A stretch of 22,500 bases of DNA from Chondrilla cf. caribensis (taxonomy: Eukaryota; Porifera; Demospongiae; Chondrillida; Chondrillidae), in NCBI GenBank assembly GCA_964020155.1, contig OZ026549.1, forward strand, positions 5,246,719 to 5,269,218, given 5' to 3'. This document shows positions 1 to 9,205 of this stretch, piece by piece. How positions within the stretch are numbered: the first letter of the stretch is position 1; each line of letters begins with the position of its first letter. Made by a program: the position numbers and the translations under genes. The notes beneath the pieces are model-generated. The model ran no database searches. It saw nothing but the letters and a program-made list of their open reading frames with translations, and had not been told where the DNA came from.

Positions 1-1
1 A

Positions 2-67
2 CCTCCTCAATCACCGCTGTCTGATTTTCATTCTCAAACGCCTTCTACCGATGGTGTAGAGGTGTAA
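2..67 (+). CDS. Possible C-terminal tail of an upstream gene, unrecognised
   Basis: One frame is open from base 2 to a TAA at 65-67 and reads a Pro/Ser/Thr-rich tail ending in TDGVEV. The AT-rich DNA that follows looks like 3' untranslated or intergenic sequence. Nothing in 21 codons identifies a family, and a window edge always gives short open stretches by chance, so this is only a candidate for the end of a plus-strand gene lying to the left. Confidence 0.2.
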   Translation, partial: PPQSPLSDFHSQTPSTDGVEV

Positions 68-454
68 TGTGTTGTGTTGTTCGATGTCCGTTGTGAATGC
101 TTTTTTGCTGTTGTGCTGTGGTGTCTCTACTTCAGTTGTCGTTTGCATTTCATTTCAAATTCAGTTGTTGTTTCTGTTTTCTGTCGTGAATGTGTGTATT
201 TTATAAATTAATTAAGATAATTATTGTGTAATTATGAAAATGTGTCATTTGTAACCACTGTGTGTCGATACAACGTAATGACGTCATGGCATTTGCTTGT
301 GGGTATGCGCGTGACTGTTATTTTTTTCTTTTTTTTCTTTTAAAAACTGCCTAATGTTACAATACAATTGTTCAAATGAAGATATGTATGTATAATATGT
401 AGACTAGACCATACTTTTCTTCCAAAGAGAGGTTCTGCACAAAGTGCACACCTA
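68..454. other. AT-rich non-coding stretch, no gene seen
   Basis: Low-complexity T-rich and TG-rich DNA with a T/C tract near 320-340. No ORF of coding character, no RNA gene and no clear AATAAA signal was found. It may be the 3' untranslated region of a gene to the left. Confidence 0.4.
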
Positions 455-1444
455 GTTTAATTATGTTTTGTGCATTGGAAGAAAGTTACGTGGGTCAATG
501 TTTGATCCTATTACACCAAACTCTCCAAACCAACAAGTATTCCCCCCCCCCCCCCCCCCCACACACACACTGGAACTACTTAGGCATCTCTTTTTGGGCT
601 TCGAGGTTATTACGTTTGGCATACCCGTTATGCCCGAATTCCAGACCAATTTCTAATTCTTGGAATTTCAAAATAGGGCATCTTTCTCAAGCAACCCCTA
701 AAAATAATTTTAGAGTACCCAATCAGTGATAATAATCACTTATTAGTAGCTACCACTAGCCTATACATAATATTGTTGTCAATCATTCCTGCATTGTCGT
801 ACATATGCTGCCTATAGTCATAATCCCCATGTGTGTGGTACACGTAGTGATTGTATAATGATGCATACAACATACAGTACATTAAAATGATGGTTATGGG
901 TGGTTTATGGTTGAAAAAAAAAAAAAAAAGGTCACCCACTCGGGGTCGAACAAACCCATAGGGACTTTCCACATATACTGTGTACTTGGTCATTCCGCGA
1001 ATGCAGAAGACACTATTCTAGCTGGGAGGTCAGCCGCGAGTCCCAAAGCTCCCCCCTACGGTTCTTTGTAGAGAGTATTGCAACTGACCACCAGGAAGTG
1101 AGCTCTTTTTTTTCAGAGAAAAAAACCGTCCTTTTGAGGTTTCGAACCCGCGACCTGGAGCCTAGAGTCGTGTCACCTGACCAACCGGCTACCGTGACCT
1201 ATCTATTTTACTACTAGTATCTGCGCTATTTATAGTTGCCCTAAGTGTACAATTTGATAAAAATGATAAAAGTGGAGTCGCAGAAGCCTTCCCCAGCACT
1301 CAAAATACTTGGACGTCTACTATAGGTTTGGAAAAACCTTCGCTGGAGATATAAAGTTCGTCGAAGCCGTTTCGCTTGAATTCTAGCCGAATTTCTAATT
1401 CTCGGCCTTTTGAAATCGGCCATCTTTTTGCGCAATATGAAATA
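455..1444. repeat. Repeat of about 990 bp, copy A (direct orientation with copy B at 5573-6564)
   Basis: The block matches 5573-6564 almost base for base, in the same order and orientation. It begins near GTTTAATTAT and ends at GCGCAATATGAAA. Differences seen by eye are a longer C-run (541-560, about 20 C against 7), a slightly shorter A-run near 915-930, and absence of the 12-bp insertion found in copy B near 6066-6077. It contains no credible gene; the short ORFs across it have no coding character. It carries a tRNA-like promoter on the minus strand (separate entry) and diverged direct repeats near its two ends. It is probably a dispersed mobile or composite repeat, although a segmental duplication would look the same here. 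Confidence 0.85.
1126..1197 (-). mobile_element. tRNA-derived SINE head (pol III A and B boxes) in repeat copy A
   Basis: On the minus strand TAGCCGGTTGG (1191-1181) fits the pol III A box with one difference. GGTTCGAAACC (1148-1138) fits the B-box consensus GGTTCGANNCC exactly, and the spacing is that of a tRNA gene. No closed acceptor stem forms, so this is a SINE head rather than a functional tRNA gene. The element would run toward lower coordinates and meet a long T-run (complement of the A-run near 915-930), which would stop pol III. A weaker B-box-like TGTTCGACCCC lies just before that T-run. Confidence 0.65.
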
Positions 1445-2052
1445 TAATATAAATTCACTGTTTCAGTTACGTGTGAGAACACATTATGACATTATGTTAC
1501 CTAAAGACTCGTGACAGATTCTAATGATCAGTGCGTACTGGAGGTGGGTGCAGTGGAAACGAAGTTCTTTCAGTTTTTACTAACCGAAGAAGAACGGAAA
1601 GATGACAGTAAGAAGGAATCCAAATGGAACTTGAATTACCTGGAGAAGAAGAGATCCTTCGGAAATGCAGTCTTCGGAATCCGATATGTCAGCCCACTTA
1701 CAGAAGAACTTTAATCCTAATAAACACATGGGACCCAGTCCTTCCAACGACACGCCTCTGATATACGCTGTCAGGTTCGAGCACAAACGTTTCCTGAACA
1801 AATTCCTTCGATTTGGCGGTGACCCTTTCGTAACTAACGCCAATGGTCAGACAGCCTTTCGTGTAGCGTGTGCTTCTTCTCGTTGGAGTCAGAGAACAGA
1901 CAAAAAGAGAAAGGAACTCCTCCAAATGCTCTTAGACCAGCCTGTGAAGAAAGAATATCAACTACCGTTTATCAATGGTTGGGACCGCGAGAGGAGAAAT
2001 GGAATGGACAAGAGTTATGTTTATCATCCGTCTGTGTGTCTGTTGGACAAGG

Positions 2053-2178
2053 TGTGGTGGTGGTGGTGGTGGTGGTGGTGGTGTGTGTGTGTGTGTGTGT
2101 GTGTGCGTGCAAGTGTGTGTGTGTGTGCATGCAAGTGTGTGTGTGTGTGTGTGTGTGCGTGCAAGTGTGTGTGTGTGC

Positions 2179-2242
<64 letters not shown>
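2053..2242. repeat. (TGG)n followed by (GT)n microsatellite
   Basis: A run of TGG triplets (about 2053-2082) passes into GT dinucleotides broken by a few GCGTGCAAGT units. It fills most of the intron between the first two ankyrin exons. The poly-Val/Cys and poly-His ORFs here are artefacts of the repeat. Confidence 0.95.
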
Positions 2243-2243
<1 letters not shown>

Positions 2244-2388
2244 CACACGTTTCAATGCTGTGTAGGATGAGGATACACCATTACATCTGGCTGCTCAGTC
2301 TGGTCTACTTGGATGTGTTGAAGTAAGTGTGTACCTGTACCAACGTATGTATGAATGTATGTAATGTACGTATTGTACAATTTATGTG

Positions 2389-2450
2389 CAGTCGAACCTT
2401 ATTAACACAACATCTCTACAGCATAAGATTATTGTTAAGTCTCTACATTT
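2389..2450. mobile_element. Decayed end of the CAGTG inverted-repeat element family
   Basis: CAGTCGAACCTTATTAACAC at 2389 resembles the terminal repeat of the complete elements at 15566 and 22180. No matching opposite end was found downstream, so only one end seems to remain. It lies in an intron of the ankyrin module. Confidence 0.4.
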
Positions 2451-2854
2451 TCAGCTGATGTACACGTGCATTATCTAAGTAACTGTCTGCTCCTGTCAAC
2501 AGGAAATGCTTTTAGCATGGAATTGTGGAATTGTCCATAGAGTATCACGTTAAGGAGGTTCAACTGAACATTGGTACGTATGTGGTGTGCTTTGTATGTA
2601 TGTATATTGTGTATACCTACATATGTACGTACGCACATGTACATACATACATGTACGTATCTAGAGATTCTGTATGCACCATGCACATGTGCTTATTATC
2701 CTCTCTTCTAACGCCAACACCCAGCTTCTCTTGGCTTATGGGTCTCCATTGTTGAGGAAGAACACTTTGGGAAAGACTCCATGTGATTTGACATCAGATT
2801 CTGGTCAATTTGTGATAGTAAAACTACCAGAGCCCAAGATGGTGTTTGTAGTGA

Positions 2855-3405
2855 GTGAATGTGTAGAGTGCTGTGTGTAGTGTGCTGTGAGTGACTGTGT
2901 GTGAGTGTGTAGAGTGCTGTGTGTGAGTGTGTATGTATGTAGAGTGCTGTGTGTGAGTGTGTGTGTATGTAGAGTGTTGTGTGTAGTGTCCTGTGAGTGT
3001 GTAGAGTGTTGTGTGTGAGTGTGTATGTATGTAGAGTGTTGTGTGTGAGTGTGTGTGTATGTAGAGTGTCGTGTGTAGTGTGCTGTGAGTGTTGTGTGTG
3101 GTGAACTTGAGTGTGTAGAGTGCTGTGTGTGAGTGTGTATGTATGTAGAGTGCTGTGTGTGAGTGTGTGTGTATGTAGAGTGTTGTGTGTAGTGTGCTGT
3201 GAGTGTGTAGAGTGTTGTGTGTGAGTGTGTATGTATGTAGAGTGCTGTGTGTGAGTGTGTGTGTATGTAGAGTGTTGTGTGTAGTGTGCTGTGAGTGTGT
3301 AGAGTGTTGTGTGTGAGTGTGTATGTATGTAGAGTGTTGTGTGTGAGTGTGTGTGTATGTAGAGTGTCGTGTGTAGTGTGCTGTGAGTGTTGTGTGTGGT
3401 GAACT
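2855..3405. repeat. TG-rich minisatellite with higher-order repeat of about 200 bp
   Basis: Units such as GTGTAGAGTGCTGTGTGTGA alternate with ATGTATGTAGAG variants. A longer block ending in GTGTGTGGTGAACTT occurs twice (about 2908-3108 and 3114-3405), the second copy carrying an extra internal unit. It occupies the intron between the exons ending at 2850 and starting at 3454. The 240-codon minus-strand ORF of His/Thr repeats is an artefact. Confidence 0.9.
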
Positions 3406-3799
3406 TACTTGTAACTAGGAATGAATTCATTTATCTCTATTTGTGCGTGCCAGACCTACACAATGCAGCACCCAGAAGGATTGCATGAGATGAAGGAGGA
3501 GCTTGTGAAGGAGTTGAAGGCAAACTGACGGTACCCACAGACGTGTGGGCTTTTGCTATCCATGTCTGTGCCTAAATGTGGAGAGATCAAGCTCCGTTCA
3601 TTTGCAGCTGAGTTGCTGCTGGTCTACTATGGTGAGGAGAATATGTCCGCTATTTGCTATATATCATGTGACTGTCACATGACTTCTTTCACAATAGACT
3701 GGTCCATAGAGAAGGTACGTACTTGAAGTATGGAAAAAGGATCCTTTTGAAACTTTGAAAGATGCAAAACTTAAACTTGATGAAAGTTTATGTAAGAGT

Positions 3800-3816
3800 C
3801 ACACACACACACGTGT

Positions 3817-3863
<47 letters not shown>

Positions 3864-3873
3864 CACACACACA
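3800..3873. repeat. (CA)n microsatellite
   Basis: Nearly pure CA dinucleotides with two short interruptions, placed just after a splice donor (TTAT/gtaaga at 3791/3792). No coding meaning. Confidence 0.95.
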
Positions 3874-4369
3874 TGCTCATGTGTACATATGTACCATTGT
3901 GTAGTCACATCAATTGCAAGTGCAACTTGCACTTCAAGGTGCATTGTCTAATTCTTTATCTACTCTTGCAGTTGTAGTTCATGAACATCTCCCAAAGCCC
4001 TTGTCAACACATTATAATGGGAATTTTGATGATGAGCCAGAGTTCAGAAGTCTAGAACCAGCTAGTGTACTCGGTGTTGTGGGAATGTGTCTTGTTATCT
4101 AGGAATGAATCCATTTATCTCTGTTTGTTTGTTGGCGGATGAGGAGGGTGAGATATTTGTGTGAGCTGCACACATGTATACATTGTCATAGCTCTGGGCA
4201 CTCTGTGTGCGCACATATATACATACTGAAGAGCACAGCATACATGCATCAGTGTACCAATTGGAGAGTGTGTGTTAGAAGAAATGAGTTTGTGGTGCTT
4301 GTACCCTATGTACGTACCCTCTAATGTACACAGCTATCATGTAAAATCTGTTGTTGTTGTTGTTTACAG

Positions 4370-5355
4370 ATTCCAGTGATGAATTTGTTATTGTCATTCC
4401 ACCGTGCTTTGATCCGAATGCTCCCCTCACTGCTGCTGGACAGACTCAGCAGAACACTGTCTAGGATAGGACCTACGACAGGAATAACACTATTTGTGGA
4501 GAAGACAGCATTGGGGGGCTCCCAGACTGGGAGGTGCTGTCCTCGCCAGACGGACCACCCCAGCCTATCCCTCAACTAGGACCTAATCCGGACAACACCA
4601 GCCCACGTATTTCACCAAATGCCACACCGAAGCAGGCCAGAAGGGATGCCTGCAACTTGAAGTTTCATAGGATGACCCTCAGTGAGGCCACCATCAAGGA
4701 GCCTCTCACCATAGCCACTGGTCTGGTCAATACGTTCACCAACTTTGTCAAGGACATCCACGTCCATCACTGCCCACAGGACTCCCCAGCTGGGGACATT
4801 AAGCTTGAACCCGTTGATAACAACCAGAATATTTGTGGACAGAATGACCTCAACACCCCTTTCGAAGGTGGATCAGACGAGGACTTTCAAGTATGTATGT
4901 TTGTATGTATGTACATGTGTGTCTGCCTCACTGTATGTTCTCCAGATGTTATATTCATCCATCTTGTTTGTCCGTAGGATGCCTGTACAGATTTGGTTGA
5001 CCAAAATATACTTGACTCAGTTGAAGTCGTTCAGCAGGTTGGAGACTCCGACAAATATACTCCATAGCTGGAACAAGAGTCTACAGTAGAGAACACACAG
5101 GAAGGTATCCAATGTGAAGGAGACAGTTGTGATAACACTTCTACCATGCCTGCTTTCAAGCTTCCAAAGAAGTACACACCTCCACAGGCAAAGTGGGCAC
5201 CTCCTAAAGAACCCACTAACCTCGTGGATAGGCTGGTGAGCATGGGATTCCCGAATCGCCACCTGAACGAGGAGCTGTTGAAGAAGCACAACAACCACAT
5301 AAGAGCTGTTGTCAATGACCTCCTCGACCGCCAGAGTTCAACTTGCTGTGTGTAA
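4370..5355 (+). pseudogene. NBR1-like LIR and UBA module with in-frame TAG codons
   Basis: Two exons are seen: 4370-4890 (acceptor TTTACAG, donor GTATGT) and 4978-5355 (acceptor CCGTAG, ending TAA). The first begins SSDEFVIVIPPCFDP. An acidic/Ser lead-in to an aromatic-x-x-aliphatic core followed by a CF pair resembles the LIR of NBR1, which binds Atg8/LC3/GABARAP. A middle part with TIATGLVNTF may match the amphipathic helix before the NBR1 UBA. The last about 45 codons (MGFPNR, LLKKHN, VVNDLL) match the ubiquitin-binding UBA of NBR1 well. NBR1's PB1, ZZ and four-tryptophan domains are absent. TAG at 4462-4464 and TAG at 5065-5067 are in frame with both flanks. The 5' phase fits the preceding exon ending at 4071, so it reads as the continuation of the ankyrin module. 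UBA identity is fairly sure, LIR good, function doubtful. Confidence 0.68.
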
Positions 5356-5411
5356 TACACCTACCTACCCACAATAATAATGAAATGTTTCATAGTTTAG
5401 CACCCACACCC

Positions 5412-5440
5412 AAACACACACACACACACACACACACACT
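5412..5440. repeat. Short (CA)n microsatellite
   Basis: Pure CA repeats in the region after the UBA stop codon. Confidence 0.9.
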
Positions 5441-5444
5441 GCAT

Positions 5445-5450
5445 ATTAAA
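5445..5450 (+). promoter_or_regulatory. Candidate poly(A) signal ATTAAA
   Basis: The common variant ATTAAA lies 90 nt after the TAA that closes the UBA exon. It is the best-placed candidate for the 3' end of that locus, but the surrounding DNA is AT-rich and such hexamers occur by chance. Confidence 0.3.
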
Positions 5451-5572
5451 ATTATTATTACGAATATCTCTATTTCAGACATATGTATGTATTAATTTTG
5501 TGAGTGTGTTAAAATGATTTTTATAATTTTATGCTGATGCATACAACTTCATATTATGTGTATTAGTGCATT

Positions 5573-6564
5573 GTTTAATTATTTTTTGTGCATTGAAAGG
5601 TAGTTATGTGGGTCAAAGTCTTATCCTATTACACCAAACTCTCCAAACCAACAAGTATTCCCCCCCCACACACACTGGAACTACTTAGGCATCTCTTTTT
5701 GGGCTTCGAGGTTATTACGTTTGGCATACCCGTTATGGCCGAATTCCAGACCAATTTCTAATTCTTGGAATTTCAAAATAGGGCATCTTTTTCAAGCAAC
5801 CCCTAAAAATTAATTTTACAGTACCCAATCAGTGATAATAATCACTTATTAGTAGCTACCACTAGCCTATACATAATATTGTTGTCAATCATTCCTGCAT
5901 TGTCGTACATATGCTGCCTATAGTCATAATCCCCATTTGTGTGGTACACGTAGTGATTGTATAATGATGCATACAACATACAGTACATTATAATGATGGT
6001 TATGGGTGGTTTATGGTTGAAAAAAAAAAAAAAAAAGGTCACCCACTCGGGGTCGAACAAACCCATGGTCGGTTTTATAGGGACTTTCCACATATACTGT
6101 GTACTTGGTCATTCCGCGAATGCAGAAGACACTATTCTAGCTGGGAGGTCAGCCGCGAGTCCCAAAGCTCCCCCCTACGGTTCTTTGTAGAGAGTATTGC
6201 AACTGACCACCAGGAAGTGAGCTCTTTTTTTTCAGAGAAAAAAACCGTCCTTTTGAGGTTTCGAACCCGCGACCTGGAGCCTAGAGTCGTGTCACCTGAC
6301 CAACCGGCTACCGTGACCTATCTATTTTACTACTAGTATCTGCGCTATTTATAGTTGCCCTAAGTGTACAATTTGATGAAAATGATAAAAGTGGAGTCGC
6401 AGAAGCCTTCCCCAGCACTCAAAATACTTGGACGTCTACTTTAGGTTTGGAAAAACCTTCGCTGGAGATATAAAGTTCGTCGAAGCCGTTTCGCTTGAAT
6501 TCTAGCCGAATTTCTAATTCTCGGCCTTTTGAAATCGGCCATCTTTTTTGCGCAATATGAAAAA
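5573..6564. repeat. Repeat of about 990 bp, copy B
   Basis: Near-identical to 455-1444 in the same orientation, so the two copies bracket the ankyrin/LIR/UBA locus. Copy B has a shorter C-run (about 5661-5667), a slightly longer A-run (about 6019-6036) and an extra 12 bp (GGTCGGTTTTAT) near 6066-6077. Its right end is followed at once by the left arm of the inverted repeat around the LINE (6571 on). No gene is seen in it. Confidence 0.85.
6245..6316 (-). mobile_element. tRNA-derived SINE head in repeat copy B
   Basis: Same pol III boxes as in copy A, unchanged: A box TAGCCGGTTGG (6310-6300) and B box GGTTCGAAACC (6267-6257) on the minus strand. Unchanged boxes in both copies suggest recent duplication or retained promoter function; with two copies these cannot be told apart. 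Confidence 0.65.
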
Positions 6565-6570
6565 TAAGTG

Positions 6571-6738
6571 GGGCGAGCGTTAGCGAGGTAATTGTTTCCG
6601 TTCGTTTGGGGAGTCCGATCGAGGTCAACCACGCCGCCAATATTGTTGGATTTAGGTCATTTTTTTGGTTTCTTTGAACACAAATCGTTCGTCGATCGAA
6701 GCGTTCAGCACCAAGTCGTTCCACCGATCGTAATGGGG
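6571..6738. repeat. Left arm of an inverted repeat flanking the LINE
   Basis: The arm starts GGGCGAGCGTTAGCGAGGTA and reappears as the reverse complement of 9534-9718, with scattered substitutions and one gap of about 15-20 nt after CGATCGAGGT. Shared blocks include CCGCCAATATTGTT and GGTTTCTTTGAAC. The arm stops at TAATGGGGCA, a few bases before the first LINE codon. Confidence 0.85.
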
Positions 6739-6745
6739 CACGAAG

Positions 6746-9205
6746 ATGACTGATTTATGCCTTACTTTAGAAACCATGATGTTGAATAGGAAGTACATGT
6801 TAGCCTGCGGTGACTTCAATATCAATATGCTTGATTTGTCCTGCCCCCACTCCAAGATCTTCCACGACTTCATCACTTCTCATTGCCTCTGCCAACCTAT
6901 CACCACCCCCACTCGCTACTCCTGTTCATCAGCTTCCATCCTAGATCTCTTCCTTACCACTCCTGATGTTCCCGTTATCAACTCTTCTGTCATCGATGCT
7001 GCTTTCTCTGATCATCTCCCTATCTTTATCCGCATCAGCTCCTCTGTCGCTAAACCACAACCCACTCTCATCACCCACCGCTCTTTCAAACACTTTTGCC
7101 AAGCCACTTTTGAGGATGACTTGTCCACTGCTCCGTGGCATGTGATGGACATTTTTGAAGATCCAGATGACAAGTTGGAATCATTCAACCTCCTTTTTAC
7201 TGAAATCCTCGACCAGCATGCCCCTTTGAAGACTATAAAAATGAAGAAGAAGCCATCACCTTGGATTTCCAAATCCATACGCAAGGAGATGGACAGAAGA
7301 GACAGACTTTTCAGGTACTTCCGCCGCAACCCCAGTGATCCTGCATGGGACATCTACAAGGCCCAGCGAAACCGGGTAGTATGGCTTCAGCGGAAGGCCA
7401 AGTTCGACCACTTCCACCACCTTCTATTGAAGAAACCCCATCCGTCTACCCTCTGGAAAACACTCAACCTAGCAACTGGTTCTTCTGTGTCCACAGACAA
7501 CTTGCCTGTGCCTCCTTCCGATCTTCCATCCTTTGCCAACACACTGAACAGCCACTTTGCTTCTGTGAGCTCCAACATTATCACTCCTCCTCCTCCTTCT
7601 TCTTCTCCTGCTTCTGTCTCGAACTCTATTACTACCCCTCCCAAATTTCCTTCCAAATCTCCTCTCTCTCTCCTTACAACCACCCCTGAATGGTGTGAGC
7701 AAGCTCTTTCCACTCTCAAACCAAGGTGTGCCACTGGACCAGATCATATACCCTCAGCTGCACTCATTGCTGGTCGCTCCATCATTTGCTACCCACTCTC
7801 TACCATCATTAACTCATCCATCTCGTCTTCTCACTTTCCATCCCAGTGGAAATCTGCCACCATCCAGCCTCTCCATAAGAACGGTGACCAGTCAACTCCA
7901 AACAACTACAGGCCTATCTCTATCCTACCTGCCCCCAGTAAAATCTTAGAAAGGCACGTTCACCTCCAACTGTCCTCGCACCTCAACTCCAATAACCTCC
8001 TCTTCCCTCTTCAATCTGGATTCCGTCCCTCCCACTCCACTCAAACTCTTCTTCTACATTGCTTAGACACATGGTACAAGGCACTTGACAACAAGAAATT
8101 TATAGGTGTGGTATTTCTTGACATTTCCAAAGCCTTTGACACTGTAAATCACAATCTCCTACTATCCAAACTCTCCAACCTTGGTCTCTCTGCTACCACT
8201 ATATCTTGGTTTCAATCATATCTTCTCAATCGCTTCCATGTCACTCGTGTAGCCCACCATTACTCTTCTCCTGGCTTCCCTTCAGCTGGTGTTCCCCAAG
8301 GCTCCATCCTTGGCCCCACTTTATTCTCTGTCTTTATAAATGAGCTTCCATATCATCTCCCTCCTGATTCAACCGTCCTCTTTGCTGACGACACTACCAT
8401 CTTCATCACCAGTGATAGCCTTCACTCCATCCAGTCCTCCCTACAGCTCTGCTTAGATCGTGCAAACCTTTGGCTACTGGGTAATGGTTTGCAAATCAAT
8501 GCTGCCAAAACAAAATCGATGCTGGTCCACTCAAGCAGAAAGGTTGTCAGCAGCAGTCTCAATCTTGTGATTGATGGGTGTAATGTCGAACAAGTTCAAC
8601 AGTTTAAGTTTCTCGGAGTAGTAATCAATGATACTCTTACTTGGTCCGATCACGTCCATCTGGTGTGCAAAAAGGTTTCTCGTAGTCTCAATTTACTTCG
8701 TCGTCTTTCTTGGTTCCTTCCCAAACCCCTTCTGGTTCTCTTCCTTAACTCCTACATTCTTCCTCACTTTGACTACTGTGACGTTGTCTGGTCCTCTTGT
8801 TCCAAATTTCAGTGTCTTCGGTTGGAGTCTCTGTTGAACTTTGCTTGTCGTGCTGTTCTTCGTAGGTCTAGACATTCTTCTGCTTCTGCTGCTCGTTCTG
8901 AGTTAGGTCTTTCCACTCTTTCATCTCGTAGAAAACTTCACCTTGTCCAGTCCGTCTTCAAGTGTTTGTCCTCCCAATCCCCTTCTTATCTCTCTCAGCT
9001 TTTCTCCGCTCCCAGCTCCTCATACTACACTCGGTCCTCTTCTTCCAGGCAGCTGAACCTTCCCACCACCAAATCCTCCTTCGGGCAGAAGGCATTCAGC
9101 TTTGCGGGTGCATCTCTGTGGAGATCACTTCCAAGTGCCATTAGAGAAACTCGAAACTTCAACGAATTTTCAAAAAAGTGTGCTGACTTTTTCTATTCTG
9201 CATGA
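6746..9205 (+). mobile_element. CR1/L2-type LINE, 5'-truncated ORF2 (endonuclease remnant and reverse transcriptase)
   Basis: An uninterrupted 819-codon ORF encodes the end of an APE-like endonuclease followed by a complete reverse transcriptase. Endonuclease motifs GDFNIN (residues 22-27) and SDHLP (88-92) are present, but the N-terminal half with other catalytic residues is missing. RT motifs include NNYRPIS, DISKAFD (Asp459, motif A), VPQGSILGP, and FADD (residues 546-549, motif C with both Asp). The C-terminus has the LWRSLPSAIRE-type ending of CR1/L2/jockey-like elements. No ORF1 is present. Similarity begins right where the inverted-repeat arm ends, so the first ATG is only the first one left after truncation, not a native start. 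The intact frame suggests a fairly recent insertion. The clade call is by motif and may be off by a neighbouring clade. Confidence 0.9.

Larger units (their letters stand above)
1665..4071 (+). pseudogene. Ankyrin module like the N-terminus of ANKIB1, frame-disrupted
   Basis: Exons with consistent phases are about 1665-2051, 2266-2322, 2725-2850, 3454 onward, an exon ending at 3631, 3698-3791 and 3972-4071. The first gives an ankyrin unit starting DTPLIYAV; the second gives DEDTPLHLAAQ and joins directly to LLLAYGSPLL of the third. These, and the later block RSFAAELLLVYY-DWSIEK, follow the order of segments in ANKIB1, where NTPLHYAA, CVELL, DTPCD and AEALL..DW..EKLLEAW occur. No RING-IBR-RING part follows. 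The first in-frame ATG is at 1665, with an in-frame TGA at 1632-1634, so the 5' end is unresolved. GTAC is duplicated at 3715-3722 and shifts the frame between IEK and LEVWKK. A TGA at 3526-3528 interrupts exon 3454 unless a 36-nt intron (3505-3540) is used. ANKIB1 homology is by eye and moderate; the ankyrin fold is clear. Confidence 0.6.

Noticed and set aside
1126..1197. A functional tRNA gene
   Set aside because: A and B boxes are good, but no acceptor stem closes and no anticodon arm is convincing; the same sequence sits in both long repeats.
2503..2560. Apparent extra ankyrin exon (EMLLAWNCGIV) after a CAACAG acceptor
   Set aside because: The exons ending at 2322 and starting at 2725 join in phase and match the ankyrin pattern without it. 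It lacks a good donor and soon hits TAA.
2708..3430. 240-codon minus-strand His/Thr ORF
   Set aside because: Reverse complement of a TG-rich minisatellite inside an intron.
4462..5067. Alternative genetic code with TAG read as Gln
   Set aside because: Attractive because both in-frame stops are TAG and no gene here ends in TAG. But the clean STN1, MAGT1/TUSC3, ALG8 and LINE frames contain no in-frame TAG, the code change is not known in animal nuclei, and it would not explain the 4-bp shift.
6419..6724. 101-codon minus-strand ORF across the end of repeat copy B and the left inverted-repeat arm
   Set aside because: It crosses the junction of two repeats and has no recognisable domain; related ORFs appear in copy A only because the DNA is repeated.
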